44,454 nucleotides of DNA from an uncultured bacterium (GCA_905214615.1 CAJMMX010000010.1:1-44454); one strand, 5' to 3'. Shown: positions 6,907-16,147, counted from the first letter of the stretch. The notes: a model not told the origin generated them from the sequence alone. Translations and numbers: made by a program.

Positions 6907-8295
6907 ATGATTAAGATTGCCAAGTTTGGCGGCTCGTCGGTCGCCGACGCCGAACACTTTAAGAAGATCAAGGCCATCGTCGATGCCGATCCGGCCCGCC
7001 GTTTTGTGGTGGTTTCTGCCTGCGGTCGCCGTTTTAAGGGCGACACCAAGGTGACTGACCTGCTCTACCTGGTTAACGCGCACGTTAAGTACCACGTGTC
7101 GTGTGAGGAGCTGCTCGAGGACATTGGCCAGCGCTATTTTGATATCGCTGACGAGCTGGAGCTCACCTATCCCATTCGTGAGGAGTTTGCAGCCTTTGCT
7201 GAGCGCGCCCGCTCCGGTGGCTACTCCACCGAGGAACTCGTGAGCCGCGGCGAGTACTTTACCGCCCGTCTGATGGCCGAGTACCTGGGCCTGCCGTTCC
7301 TGGATGCCGCGACGGTCGTGGCGTTCCATCATGACGGTACGCTCAGCATGAACCGCACCGCCGAGCTGGTGCAGGAGTACGGCCAGCAGGGTGGCTTTGT
7401 CATGCCCGGTTTCTACGGCGCGACGCGTGAGGGCCAGATCAAACTGCTCGACCGCGGCGGCGGCGATATCTCGGGCTCGATCCTGGCCAAGTGCCTGGGC
7501 GCCGACCTGTACGAGAACTGGACCGACGTCTCGGGCTTCTATTCCGCCGACCCGCGCATTGTGCCCGAGGCTCAGCCCATCGCCCGCGTTACCTACGAGG
7601 AGCTGCGCGAGCTTTCGTACATGGGTGCAAGCGTCCTGCACGAGGAGGCCGTGTTCCCCGTGCGCGAGGCGGGTATTCCGCTGGTCATCAAGAACACCAA
7701 TGCGCCGCAGGACCCTGGAACGATCATTAGCGAGACGGCTGACGAGGGCGAGGCCGAGCCCATTATTACCGGCGTGACCGGCAAACGCGGTTTTGTCGCC
7801 ATCAACGTCGCCCGCGACCGCACCAAGCCCCGTGTCGGCTTTATGCGCCGTGCGCTTTCGGTCTTCGAACGCTATGACGTTTCCGTCGAGCACATGCCCA
7901 CTGGTGTCGACCGCTTTGGCGCCGTGGTGCAGGAGCAGGATGTGCACGATTCGCTGTACTCGCTTGTGGGCGACATCCAGCAGGAGGTCGAGCCGCTCGA
8001 GATCGAGGTTGTCGAGGGCCTGGCGCTCATCGCGACCGTCGGTCGTAACCTGCGCGGTCGTGCAGGTATCTCGGGCCATCTGTTTGGCATGCTTGGCCAG
8101 GCCGGCGTGAGCGTGCGTATGATTTCGCAGAGCTGTGACGAGATCAACATCATTATCGGTGTCGAGGAGAAGGACTTCGACCTAGCGATTCAGACCATTT
8201 ACCGTGCCTTCTCCGACGAAAACGGCATTGTGAAGGTCTCCGACCTGGAGGCTCCCGCGCCGGTCGATCCCGCCCTGGTCGCGCTCCACAAGTAG
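6907..8295 (+). CDS. Aspartokinase with C-terminal ACT domains
   Basis: The enzyme makes aspartyl-4-phosphate, the first step to lysine, threonine and methionine. KFGGSSVADAEHF opens the amino acid kinase domain. DRGGGDISGSILA (182-194) is a variant of the usual RGGSD(T/S)T substrate/ATP loop, and WTDVSGFYSADPRIV (205-219) is highly conserved. Two ACT domains (about 296-355 and 371-435) follow, the usual site of feedback inhibition by lysine or threonine. The 462-residue length matches a monofunctional enzyme without homoserine dehydrogenase. AGAAAGG lies 12-14 nt before the ATG. Which end product inhibits it cannot be read from the sequence, so no lysC/thrA/metL symbol is given. Confidence 0.93.
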   Translation: MIKIAKFGGSSVADAEHFKKIKAIVDADPARRFVVVSACGRRFKGDTKVTDLLYLVNAHVKYHVSCEELLEDIGQRYFDIADELELTYPIREEFAAFAERARSGGYSTEELVSRGEYFTARLMAEYLGLPFLDAATVVAFHHDGTLSMNRTAELVQEYGQQGGFVMPGFYGATREGQIKLLDRGGGDISGSILAKCLGADLYENWTDVSGFYSADPRIVPEAQPIARVTYEELRELSYMGASVLHEEAVFPVREAGIPLVIKNTNAPQDPGTIISETADEGEAEPIITGVTGKRGFVAINVARDRTKPRVGFMRRALSVFERYDVSVEHMPTGVDRFGAVVQEQDVHDSLYSLVGDIQQEVEPLEIEVVEGLALIATVGRNLRGRAGISGHLFGMLGQAGVSVRMISQSCDEINIIIGVEEKDFDLAIQTIYRAFSDENGIVKVSDLEAPAPVDPALVALHK

Positions 8296-8308
8296 CTGCC
8301 ATCCCGTT

Positions 8309-8335
8309 GATTTTTTGGGACATGTCTCAAAAATC
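8309..8335. repeat. Palindromic hairpin with a GGGACATGTC centre
   Basis: A near-perfect palindrome is formed by GATTTTTTGGGACA and TGTCTCAAAAATC directly after the aspartokinase stop. It shares the GGGACA signature of the loop-conserved hairpins elsewhere in the window. The AT-rich outer stem could support termination. Confidence 0.5.
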
Positions 8336-8369
8336 TACGGCGGGGCGTTTCGTTTCGGTTTCGTTTCGA

Positions 8370-8394
8370 CGGGGCGGGTTTTGTATCCGCCCCG
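8370..8394 (+). terminator. GC-rich hairpin after aspartokinase
   Basis: CGGGGCGG (8370-8377) and CCGCCCCG (8387-8394) form a perfect 8-bp stem around GTTTTGTAT, followed by TTCTTG. It is terminator-like but with a weak U tract. Its right arm is also the start of the tandem repeat at 8387. Confidence 0.4.
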
Positions 8395-8512
8395 TTCTTG
8401 TATAAACTGGGCAAGAATATCCGGCCTGCTTGGCGTGCGGGTTTCGTGCCCGCCCCGTTCTTGTATACACTGGCAACAATAATCGGCCTGCTCGGCGTGC
8501 GGGCAAAAGCCA
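8387..8512 (+). repeat. Two tandem copies of a 63-bp unit upstream of asd
   Basis: CCGCCCCGTTCTTGTATA begins copies at 8387 and 8450. Both continue ACTGG..AA.AAT, then TCGGCCTGCT (first copy CCGGCCTGCT) and GGCGTGCGGG. Each copy carries TATAAAC or TATACAC after TTCTTG, resembling a -10 box, so the duplication may have doubled a promoter. Each copy is also preceded by a GC-rich inverted repeat. The second copy ends 20 bp before the asd start. Confidence 0.75.
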
Positions 8513-8532
8513 CAACCTTTAAAGGGGGAAGC

Positions 8533-9558
8533 ATGAAACAGTACACGGTTGCTATTTTGGGCGCGACGGGAGCTGTAGGCACCCAGATGCTCGAGTGCCT
8601 CAACGAGCAGGAGTTTCCGGTCGGTAAGCTCAAGCTGCTGGCGAGCGCGCGCTCTGCGGGCAAGACCGTTGAGTTCCGCGGCGAGCAAATCGTGATCGAA
8701 GAGGCTTGCCCCGAGGCCTTTGAGGGCTGCGATATTGTGCTCGGAGCCGCCGGCGACGATATCGCGAAGGAGCTGCTGCCCGAGGCCGTCAAGCGCGGCG
8801 CTGTCGTGGTCGACAACAGCCATGCCTTCCGCATGGATCCCGAGGTGCCGCTGGTCGTACCCGAGATCAATGCCGACGATATCAAGTGGCATCACGGCCT
8901 TATCGCCAACCCCAACTGCGCGACCATTATCGGCCTGGTTCCCACCTGGCCGCTGCATCAGCTCGCCGGCGTGAAGCGCATGATCGTCTCGACGTACCAG
9001 GCGGCTTCGGGCGCTGGCGCTCCCGGTATGGCCGAGCTCGAGGCCCAGCTGGCCGCCCTGGGCCGTGGCGAGGAGATTCCCGAGCCGCGCGCTTTTGCCG
9101 CCCAGCTGGCGAGCAACCTGATTCCGCAGATTGGCGGCGTCAAGGAGGAGGGCTTTACCTCCGAGGAGATGAAGCTGCAAAACGAGGGCCGCAAGATTAT
9201 GCACCTGCCCGAGCTGCGCGTGAACTGCACCTGCGTGCGCGTTCCTGTGCTGCGTTCGCACTCCGAGAGCATTACGCTCGAGTTTGAGCGCGATATAACG
9301 GTTGAGGAGGCCCGTGCTGCGCTGGCTGCCGCTCCCGGCGTCAAGCTGGTTGACGATATGGCTGCCGAGGATGCGCACGATCGCTTCCCCATGCCGATGG
9401 ACACCTCCGACCAGGACCTGATTTGGGTCGGTCGCGTACGCCGCGACATCTCGAACCCCGAGGCCGCACGTGGCATCACCTTCTGGTGCTGCGGCGACCA
9501 AATCCGTAAGGGCGCGGCAACCAACGCCGTCCAGATCGCTAAGCTGCTCTGCGAGTAG
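8533..9558 (+). CDS. asd: Aspartate-semialdehyde dehydrogenase
   Basis: The enzyme reduces aspartyl-4-phosphate with NADPH to aspartate semialdehyde, the branch point for lysine, methionine and threonine. The Rossmann motif ILGATGAVG (8-16) and the active-site cysteine Cys129 in ANPNCATI are present, followed by VSTYQAASGAGAPGM. The length of 341 residues is standard. ATG 8533 is preceded by GGGGGAAGC at correct spacing; the open frame runs further upstream into the tandem repeats but has no conserved residues there. It lies 237 bp after aspartokinase on the same strand, with its own probable promoter region between them. Confidence 0.95.
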   Translation: MKQYTVAILGATGAVGTQMLECLNEQEFPVGKLKLLASARSAGKTVEFRGEQIVIEEACPEAFEGCDIVLGAAGDDIAKELLPEAVKRGAVVVDNSHAFRMDPEVPLVVPEINADDIKWHHGLIANPNCATIIGLVPTWPLHQLAGVKRMIVSTYQAASGAGAPGMAELEAQLAALGRGEEIPEPRAFAAQLASNLIPQIGGVKEEGFTSEEMKLQNEGRKIMHLPELRVNCTCVRVPVLRSHSESITLEFERDITVEEARAALAAAPGVKLVDDMAAEDAHDRFPMPMDTSDQDLIWVGRVRRDISNPEAARGITFWCCGDQIRKGAATNAVQIAKLLCE

Positions 9559-10083
9559 CGGTGGACCTGTCCGGCCCCCGCTTGCGGTGACGTTGCTGCG
9601 AGCGGCTTGCGATGGGGCCGTTGTTGGTTGGGGCCGCTGGGCTGATATGGGAGCACGTGGTTGTTGCGGGGCCTAGTCCCGGCGGCGGCCTCGGCGCTTC
9701 GCGCCTGCTGCCTGGGGTGACTTTGGGCTTGGTGCGAATTGAGGTCTAATACTTTCCCGAGAAGTGAAGAACCTTATTTGGACCCCCGAAGCATTGGCAT
9801 ATTTTGACCGCTATTTCCTGCGGTTTTGCAGCGCGAATCCTGCGGTTTTGCGGTCTAAAGGTGTGGATGCTCCGGGACTTCGTTTTTACTCGTTCACTTC
9901 TCGGGAAAAGTATTAGAGCTCAGCTGGCGGGGGTACCGCCCTGGCGTCGAAGCCCCGCGTCTTCTTCGCTTGATTGGGAAAAACAGCCTCGCTGAAGTAA
10001 TTGCGAGCTCGCCCGGACGTATCTGCGGGGGTTGTCTGCACAATTCGCGGTATTATGTTGCGGAGTTTTGAAAGGAGCCGCTG
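9559..10083. other. 525-bp gene-free spacer between asd and ogt
   Basis: The first 187 bp are GC-rich with a small GGCGC-TTC-GCGCC hairpin (9693-9705) and no convincing frame. The middle is a MITE-like palindrome, 9746-9916. The last 165 bp lead to ogt; TATTAT (10051-10056) may be its -10 box and AAAGGAG (10071-10077) is its ribosome binding site. No RNA gene was recognised. Confidence 0.5.
9746..9916. repeat. 171-bp MITE-like inverted repeat
   Basis: Terminal arms of 23-24 bp, CTAATACTTTCCCGAGAAGT... (9746-9768) and its reverse complement (9893-9916), differ only by one extra A. Weaker pairing continues inward through CCGAAGCAT / ATGCTCCGG and TTTGACCGC / GCGGTCTAAA. The centre holds two CCTGCGGTTTTGC copies (about 9818 and 9840). 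There is no coding frame. Size and structure fit a non-autonomous element or long RNA hairpin. Confidence 0.75.
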
Positions 10084-10659
10084 GTGGTCACGACGACGTT
10101 TGCTTCGCCTTTGGGCGAAATCCTGCTTGCCGCTGATGGCCGCGGTCTGACGGGGCTTTGGTTTGAGGGGCAGGAGCACTTTGGCTCCACGCTTCTCCGT
10201 GAAGACTCCGAACATGTTGAAGGCGTCGATGCGGTTTCCGGTACTGGTGGCATGTTGTCGGTGAGTCCGGCAAATGGCGCGGCTTCTTCGGTGCTTGAGC
10301 GTTCTTGGGCTTGGCTGAATGCTTATTTTGCAGGGCAGGAACCTCGGTTTACGCCGCCGTTGCATATGATCGGCACGGCGTTTCAGCGTGAGGTTTGGTT
10401 TGAGCTGCTTTCGATCCCGCGTGGCGAGGTCGCTACGTATGGCGAGATCGCCCAGCGTGTTGCCGCTCGACATCGTGTACCGGGAAATGAAGCGCCCGTT
10501 GTATCTCCTCGCGCGGTGGGGGCTGCGGTCGCTCGCAACCCTATTTCGATTATCGTGCCGTGCCATCGCGTGGTCGCGGCCGACGGATCGCTCAACGGAT
10601 ACGCCGGTGGACTGGATCGCAAGGAGTGGCTGCTGCGCCTCGAGGGCGCCTATCTATAA
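10084..10659 (+). CDS. ogt: Methylated-DNA--protein-cysteine methyltransferase
   Basis: This suicide DNA-repair protein transfers the alkyl group from O6-alkylguanine to its own cysteine. The C-terminal domain carries the hallmark IIVPCHRVV with acceptor Cys160, followed by GYAGGLDRKEWLL. RGEVATYGEIA (113-123) is the winged-helix DNA-binding part. The N-terminal RNase H-like domain (1-90) holds a non-conserved insert at about 40-68. The 191 residues are somewhat longer than the usual 160-175. The GTG start is supported by AAAGGAG 6 nt upstream; a CTG three bases earlier is less likely. Confidence 0.93.
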   Translation: MVTTTFASPLGEILLAADGRGLTGLWFEGQEHFGSTLLREDSEHVEGVDAVSGTGGMLSVSPANGAASSVLERSWAWLNAYFAGQEPRFTPPLHMIGTAFQREVWFELLSIPRGEVATYGEIAQRVAARHRVPGNEAPVVSPRAVGAAVARNPISIIVPCHRVVAADGSLNGYAGGLDRKEWLLRLEGAYL

Positions 10660-10801
10660 GCTGCAGGCGGCCGCAACGCCCATGCGGCAAGCGCGCTCGC
10701 TGTACGGGCGTTGTTTGCAGGGCGAGATGTGAAGCCGCCCGTTCCTTAAGTCCGACTAAGCTATAACCTTGCTTTTTTAAATATGCTCATCGACCTGCTA
10801 A

Positions 10802-11356
10802 GGCAGCACTAAGGCGAGTGCGGGTGCGCTATTATCGGCGCTCACGGAGCGCTTGGTGTTCTTGGCACGCATGGACGAGGGCTCGGCGGGCTTTACCATG
10901 GCGTCGATCGATCTTTCGGAGGCGGTGAACAAGGCGGCGGCGCCGTTTAAGTCGGTGGCGGTCTCAGGCGGTAAACGCCTGTCGACGTCGATTGCGACCG
11001 GCGTGCGGACCCATGCCGATGCCGCGGCGGTGGCGCAGGTGGTTGAGTTGCTACTGGACAACGCCACGCGCTATGCGAGCGAGGGCAGCGTGATTGAGCT
11101 GAGCCTGTGCGCCGTTTCGCACGGCAAAGGCAAGGGCGCCGCCGAGCTTGTCGTATCGAACGCCGTGGACGAGCTGCCCGAGGGCGACCTGGACCGATTG
11201 TTCGATCGCTTCTATCGTGCGGATGCGTCGCGCAGCTCCAAGACGGGTGGCTCGGGCGTGGGCCTGTCCGTGGTGCGTGCCATCGCCGAGGCCCATGGAG
11301 GCGCCGCCACCGTATCCGGTCACGGCAACCAGATCACCTTCACCGTTTGCCTTTAA
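10802..11356 (+). pseudogene. Truncated sensor histidine kinase (ATPase domain only)
   Basis: The frame keeps LTERLVFLARMDEG, the segment just after the phosphoacceptor helix in HisKA kinases. It then has the full ATP-binding domain: N box LLDNATRY, F box FDRFYRADASRS and G2 box GGSGVGLSVVRAIAEAHGG. The input domain, HAMP and phosphoacceptor histidine are missing, because the frame is closed by a TAA at 10799-10801 and no ribosome binding site fits; a TTG at 10853 is the only early start. No response regulator is adjacent. I read it as the 3' remnant of a deleted two-component pair. Its stop codon (11354-11356) overlaps a palindromic repeat. Confidence 0.75.
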
Positions 11357-11408
11357 AACCTGCCAAAAAGGAACAGGTTTATTTTGGCAGGTTTTATCTG
11401 GGGAAACG
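11355..11408 (+). repeat. Constant-loop palindrome, copy P1
   Basis: The arms AAAACCTGCCAAAA (11355-11368) and TTTTGGCAGGTTTT (11382-11395) enclose AGGAACAGGTTTA, followed by the conserved tail ATCTGGGGAAACG. It overlaps the TAA of the kinase remnant. It is the same family as 12492, 16063 and 23148. Confidence 0.85.
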
Positions 11409-11433
11409 TCCGCAGGAGAGGGCATGGGCGGTG

Positions 11434-11462
11434 TGAACATATGCATCTCTACCTGCTAAAAT
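11434..11462 (+). promoter_or_regulatory. Candidate promoter of the AIM24-family gene
   Basis: TGAACA (11434-11439) and an extended -10 TGCTAAAAT (11454-11462) are spaced 17 bp apart. The predicted transcript starts about 35 nt before the gene. Confidence 0.5.
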
Positions 11463-11504
11463 ATAGGCATCGTTATTCGGCTCCTGAGTGGAAAGGAGAC
11501 GGTC

Positions 11505-12179
11505 ATGCAGTACGAGATCGGCGGAGGGGCTTTCCCGGTTGTTACGTGCAACCTTAGCGATGGCGAATCCATGATCACCGAAAGCGGCGCCATGGCTTGG
11601 ATGACCCCCAACATGGAAATGTCTACCTCGGGCGGTGGCATCGGCAAGATGTTCTCCAAGGCTTTTTCGGGTGAGGCATTGTTCCAAAACATTTGGACCG
11701 CGCGTGGCGATGGCATGATCGCGTTTGGCTCCTGCTTCCCCGGCCGCATCGTGCCAATCGAGATCGGTCCGGGCAAGAGCTGGATTTTGCAGAAGCGTTC
11801 GTTCCTTGCCGCGGAAAGTGGTGTTGAGCTGAGCATCCACTTTAACAAGAAGGCAAAGACCGGCGTCTTTGGCGGCGAGGGTTTTATCATGCAAAAGCTC
11901 ACGGGCTCGGGTATTGCCTTTGCCGAGATCGACGGCGACCTGGTTGAGTACGAGCTCGCTGCTGGCCAGCAGATGATTGTGGATACCGGCAACGTGGCCG
12001 GCTTTGAGGAGACCGTGAGCATCGACGCTCAAATGGTCAAGGGCGTCAAAAACATCATGTTTGGTGGCGAGGGCGTGTTCAACACCGTGCTCACCGGTCC
12101 CGGTCGCATCTGGTTGCAGACGATGCCCATTTCCAATCTTGCGGCAGCAGTGGCCTCGATGACCAACAACAATAACTAG
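11505..12179 (+). CDS. AIM24 family protein (TIGR00266)
   Basis: The 224-residue protein belongs to the AIM24/TIGR00266 group, named for a yeast mitochondrial biogenesis factor; the bacterial role is not established. Visible family features are the N-terminal YEIGGGAFPVVTCNLSDGES, MITESGAMAWMTPN, glycine-rich SGGGIGKMF, then GVFGGEGFIMQKLTGSG and the C-terminal NIMFGGEGVFNTVLTGPGRIWLQT, which look like repeated beta strands. No signal peptide or membrane helix is seen. ATG 11505 has AAAGGAG 6-7 nt upstream. A strong terminator follows, so it is probably transcribed alone. It is not part of the neighbouring exporter. Confidence 0.85.
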   Translation: MQYEIGGGAFPVVTCNLSDGESMITESGAMAWMTPNMEMSTSGGGIGKMFSKAFSGEALFQNIWTARGDGMIAFGSCFPGRIVPIEIGPGKSWILQKRSFLAAESGVELSIHFNKKAKTGVFGGEGFIMQKLTGSGIAFAEIDGDLVEYELAAGQQMIVDTGNVAGFEETVSIDAQMVKGVKNIMFGGEGVFNTVLTGPGRIWLQTMPISNLAAAVASMTNNNN

Positions 12180-12192
12180 TCCGCATAGGATA

Positions 12193-12227
12193 GCGCGCGG
12201 CGGGCTTACCCTGTCGCGCGCTTTTTT
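12193..12227 (+). terminator. Rho-independent terminator after the AIM24-family gene
   Basis: GCGCGCG (12193-12199) pairs with CGCGCGC (12215-12221) and is followed by six T residues (12222-12227). Confidence 0.85.
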
Positions 12228-12591
12228 GCTGGCAAACGCCTCGCTTATAGAGTGTGGCTGCGCTGCTACAGCGAGCGTCGTCATCTCGTCACCCTGATAG
12301 CTTGCGGCAAGCGTGGCAATGAGGAGTGAGAATTTGAGTGCTCAGTCCCAAGTCATAATGGCGGCCATGCCAACAAGCAAAAACGAGTTGCCGGTGTCAC
12401 GGAAAGGCGGGCGTCGGTCGATTCCACGTGAGACGGCTGTGCCGATCTGCACGGCCGCCCCTGCGCGTCCCGCGCTGCCCCCAAAGAGGTACGTTTCCCC
12501 TTATAAAACCTGCCAAAATAAACCTGTCCCTTTTTGGTCGGTGCGAAATGGGTAATACTAAAGAGTTATCCGACCAGATGGGAATTAATCG
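12228..12591. other. Gene-poor spacer before the ABC exporter
   Basis: The 364 bp carry no recognisable gene. An 80-codon frame (12313-12555) has no family features and runs through the repeat at 12492, so it is not annotated. TAATAC (12553-12558) could be part of a promoter for the exporter, but no -35 partner is clear. Confidence 0.45.
12492..12542 (-). repeat. Constant-loop palindrome, copy P2 (reverse orientation)
   Basis: On the plus strand it reads CGTTTCCCCTTATAAAACC, then TGCCAAAA, TAAACCTGTCCCT and TTTTGGTCGG. Relative to P1, P3 and P4 it is inverted, and its outer arm has two mismatches. It lies 50 bp upstream of the ABC ATPase gene, within the probable promoter or leader region. 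Confidence 0.8.
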
Positions 12592-13293
<702 letters not shown>

Positions 13294-13298
13294 CGCCC

Positions 13299-16064
13299 AT
13301 GGATCAGGACCGCCAAAACAGCCAACGCCGCGACGCGCAGAACACGGAGCGCGAGCAGGATTTTACGACCTACCGCACTGCCCAAAGTTCAAACGACATG
13401 GTGCCGACGGTGTTTCGCCGCGGTGTCTACCGCACGATTCGCGGCAGCCTCAAACGCTTCTTGTCCATTGTCGTGATCACCGCGCTCGGCGTGAGCGTGA
13501 TGTGTGGCCTTAAGGCGGGTTGCGAGGATCTGTGCGATTCGGTCGACGCTTACTTTGACCAGCAGAATGTTTATGACATCAACGTGCAGTCGACCTATGG
13601 TCTGACCGATGACGATCTTGCTGCGATCCAAGAGGTCGATGGCGTCGAGACGGCCGAGGGCATCTATACCGAGACCGCCTATACCGCCGTGGGTACGACG
13701 CGCGAGCGTGTCATCGTACAGAGCCTCTCCAAAGAGAATATTGACCAACCGGTGCTAGTATGCGGCGAGCTGCCCGAGACTTCGGGCGAAGTAGCAGTGA
13801 CCTCACGTTTTTTGAAGGCTTCGGGCAAGAAAATCGGCGATACGGTGAGCTTTGCCGCCAACGATGCGAGCTCGTCGAACCAAAGCGCCAAGGACCAGTT
13901 TGCCGATGGGGACTACACCATTACGGCTGAGGTCCTCGATCCCACTGATGTGAGCTCCGACTCGACAGTCAACGCCTTCCGTGCCGCCTCGGCCGCGGAC
14001 TACAAGTTCTACGTGAGTGAGGATGCCGCGACGTCGTCGTCCTATTCCGCGATCCACGTGATCGTCGAGGGAGCCAAGGACCTCAACTCCTATTCCGATG
14101 CCTATACGGCAAGGATTAACGAGGTCAAGGGCAATATCGAGAAGATTCGTGACGAGCGCGAAAAAGCGCGTGCCCAGGAACTGACGGCCGATACGCCGGC
14201 GAGCTTGGACGCGGCCGAGCGTCAAGCGAACATGGTCTTTGGGATTGAACAGGACAACATCAACCGTATGGCCGAGGGCAGCGAGGAGCGCGCCCAGGCT
14301 CAGGCCGATTTGGACCAGCGCCGCGCCGCCGCCGACCAGCAATTCGCCGATGCCCGCGCCGAGATTTCCGACCTTGGCGAATGCACCTGGTACATCCAGG
14401 ACCGTGGCAACATCGCGAGCTACTCGAGCGTCGAGAGCGACAGCTCCTCGATCGAGGCCATCGCCACGGTCTTCCCGTTCATCTTCTTTATCGTCGCCGT
14501 GCTCATCAGCCTTACCACCGCCACGCGTATGGTCGAGGAGGAACGCACGCTCATCGGCCTGTATAAGGCGCTCGGTTATTCGCGCGGGCGCATTCTGTCC
14601 AAATACGTGGACTACTCGCTGTGGGCGTGCCTGATCGGCGGCGTGCTCGGCAATATCATCGGATTTGTGGGCCTGCCGCTGTTCCTGTTTACGGTGTTCG
14701 ACGACATGTACTCGCTGCCCCAGATGTTGCTTTCGTACGACATTGTGTCCTCAATCGTCTCGGTGGCACTGTTTGCCGTGGGCGTGGTGGGCGCCACAAT
14801 TATCGCCTGCCGCCACGAGATGGCCGAGACCCCGGCCTCGCTCATGCGCCCCAAGGCTCCGCGCGCCGGCTCGCGCATCTTGCTTGAGCGTATCGGCTTT
14901 ATCTGGCGCCGCATGGGCTTTTTGAACAAGGTCGCTGCACGCAACCTATTCCGCTATAAAAAGCGCGCCTTTATGACCATCTTCGGAATTGCCGGCTGCA
15001 CAGCGCTCGTGATCTGCGGTATGGGCATCCGTGACACGTCGGTGGCGCTTTCGCCCAAGCAGTACGGGCATATCACGCGCTATGACTTGCTGGCGGTCGC
15101 CAATCCCGACGATTTTTCGCAGACGTGCGCGGCGTTGGACGAGCGCAACGCGGCCAATGATTCCAACGTGACCGTGACCTCGACCCTGCCGATTATGACC
15201 GACAACGTCACCTTTACATTCGGCGGAAAGAGCGAGACCGTGCAGCTGATCGTGGTGCCCGATGACCGCACGAACGATCTGGACGACTATGTTCGCCTTG
15301 AGGATGAGTCCAAAGAGCCGCTGTCTTTGCGTGACGGAGACGTGTATCTGAGCAAGAGTTCACAGCTGGTACTGGGGATTCAGCCGGGCGATACGGCGCA
15401 CGTCCAGGATTCGTCGCTCAATGTTGCCAAGGTCAAAGTCAGCGACATCTCGCTCAACTATCTAGGCAACACGCTTTACATGACGCAGAGCACCTATGAG
15501 CGCGCGTTCGGTCGAAGTGCACGCCTTAACGGCGTCTTTGTGCTGCTTAAGGGTTCGTCGGCTGACCAGATTGCGTTTACCAACCGTCTTAAGAGCGATG
15601 GTTGGATTACGCTGTCGAGCACCGCCGAGCATTGGGAAAACTATGAGGCAAACTTTACGATTATCAATTCGGTCGTGGTGCTTGTGACCTTTATGGCGGC
15701 GTGCCTGTCGTTTGTGGTGGTATTTACGTTGTCTAACACCAACATCTCGGAGCGCGAACGCGAGCTGGCGACTATTAAGGTGCTGGGCTTCCGTCGTGGC
15801 GAGGTGCACCATTACGTCAACAAGGAGACGTTGATTCTTACGGCGATCGGAGCCGCGCTGGGCGTTCCGCTGGGCGGCTTGCTGGCCGAGAGTTTTACGT
15901 ACATTTTGCAGATGCCGTCATTGTACTTTGACGTTGAGGTCGAGCCGCTGAGCTACGTGCTGTCCGTTCTGCTGGCCTTTGCCTTTACGTTTATCGTCAA
16001 CCTCGCTACCAATCGCACCCTCAACAAGATCGACATGGTCGGCGCCCTCAAGAGCGCCGAGTAA
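13299..16064 (+). CDS. FtsX-family ABC transporter permease, large two-domain form
   Basis: The 921-residue membrane protein has the duplicated FtsX arrangement. A first helix (about 54-72) precedes a long extracytoplasmic region of roughly 300 residues rich in Ala, Asp and Glu with a predicted coiled coil (EKIRDEREKARAQE...). Three helices follow (VFPFIFFIVAVLISLT, a helix around GGVLGNIIGFVGLPLFLF, and VSVALFAVGVVGATII). The second half repeats the plan, from FRYKKRAFMTIFGIAGC to the last three helices. The cytoplasmic loops ALGYSRGRIL and VLGFRRGEV are the coupling segments typical of this fold. ATG 13299 was chosen; GTG 13287, overlapping the ATPase stop, is an alternative. The TAA stop is contributed by repeat P3. 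Confidence 0.9.
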   Translation: MDQDRQNSQRRDAQNTEREQDFTTYRTAQSSNDMVPTVFRRGVYRTIRGSLKRFLSIVVITALGVSVMCGLKAGCEDLCDSVDAYFDQQNVYDINVQSTYGLTDDDLAAIQEVDGVETAEGIYTETAYTAVGTTRERVIVQSLSKENIDQPVLVCGELPETSGEVAVTSRFLKASGKKIGDTVSFAANDASSSNQSAKDQFADGDYTITAEVLDPTDVSSDSTVNAFRAASAADYKFYVSEDAATSSSYSAIHVIVEGAKDLNSYSDAYTARINEVKGNIEKIRDEREKARAQELTADTPASLDAAERQANMVFGIEQDNINRMAEGSEERAQAQADLDQRRAAADQQFADARAEISDLGECTWYIQDRGNIASYSSVESDSSSIEAIATVFPFIFFIVAVLISLTTATRMVEEERTLIGLYKALGYSRGRILSKYVDYSLWACLIGGVLGNIIGFVGLPLFLFTVFDDMYSLPQMLLSYDIVSSIVSVALFAVGVVGATIIACRHEMAETPASLMRPKAPRAGSRILLERIGFIWRRMGFLNKVAARNLFRYKKRAFMTIFGIAGCTALVICGMGIRDTSVALSPKQYGHITRYDLLAVANPDDFSQTCAALDERNAANDSNVTVTSTLPIMTDNVTFTFGGKSETVQLIVVPDDRTNDLDDYVRLEDESKEPLSLRDGDVYLSKSSQLVLGIQPGDTAHVQDSSLNVAKVKVSDISLNYLGNTLYMTQSTYERAFGRSARLNGVFVLLKGSSADQIAFTNRLKSDGWITLSSTAEHWENYEANFTIINSVVVLVTFMAACLSFVVVFTLSNTNISERERELATIKVLGFRRGEVHHYVNKETLILTAIGAALGVPLGGLLAESFTYILQMPSLYFDVEVEPLSYVLSVLLAFAFTFIVNLATNRTLNKIDMVGALKSAE

Positions 16065-16114
16065 CCTGCCAAAAAGGGACAGGTTTATTTTGGCAGGTTT
16101 TATCTGGGCAAACG
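16063..16114 (+). repeat. Constant-loop palindrome, copy P3
   Basis: The perfect arms AACCTGCCAAAA (16063-16074) and TTTTGGCAGGTT (16088-16099) enclose AGGGACAGGTTTA, with the tail TTATCTGGGCAAACG. It overlaps the permease stop codon (16062-16064). Confidence 0.88.
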
Positions 16115-16147
16115 CCGGACAACCATTAGGTGGCCCGGCGTTTGCCC
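16106..16147 (+). terminator. Stem-loop after the permease
   Basis: GGGCAAACGCCGG (16106-16118) pairs perfectly with CCGGCGTTTGCCC (16135-16147). No strong T tract follows, so termination could be Rho-assisted or the structure may act in 3'-end stability. It overlaps the tail of repeat P3. Confidence 0.5.

Noticed and set aside
6613..8079. Minus-strand frame of 488 codons opposite aspartokinase
   Set aside because: Aspartokinase on the plus strand has all expected motifs; the antisense frame has none and runs into thrC.
8387..8512. Tandem 63-bp repeat considered as a CRISPR fragment
   Set aside because: Only two units, no spacers between them, no cas genes, and the unit length is atypical.
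12313..12555. 80-codon frame before the ABC exporter
   Set aside because: Composition is Pro/Arg-rich, no family is recognised, no good ribosome binding site is seen, and its end is translated repeat P2.
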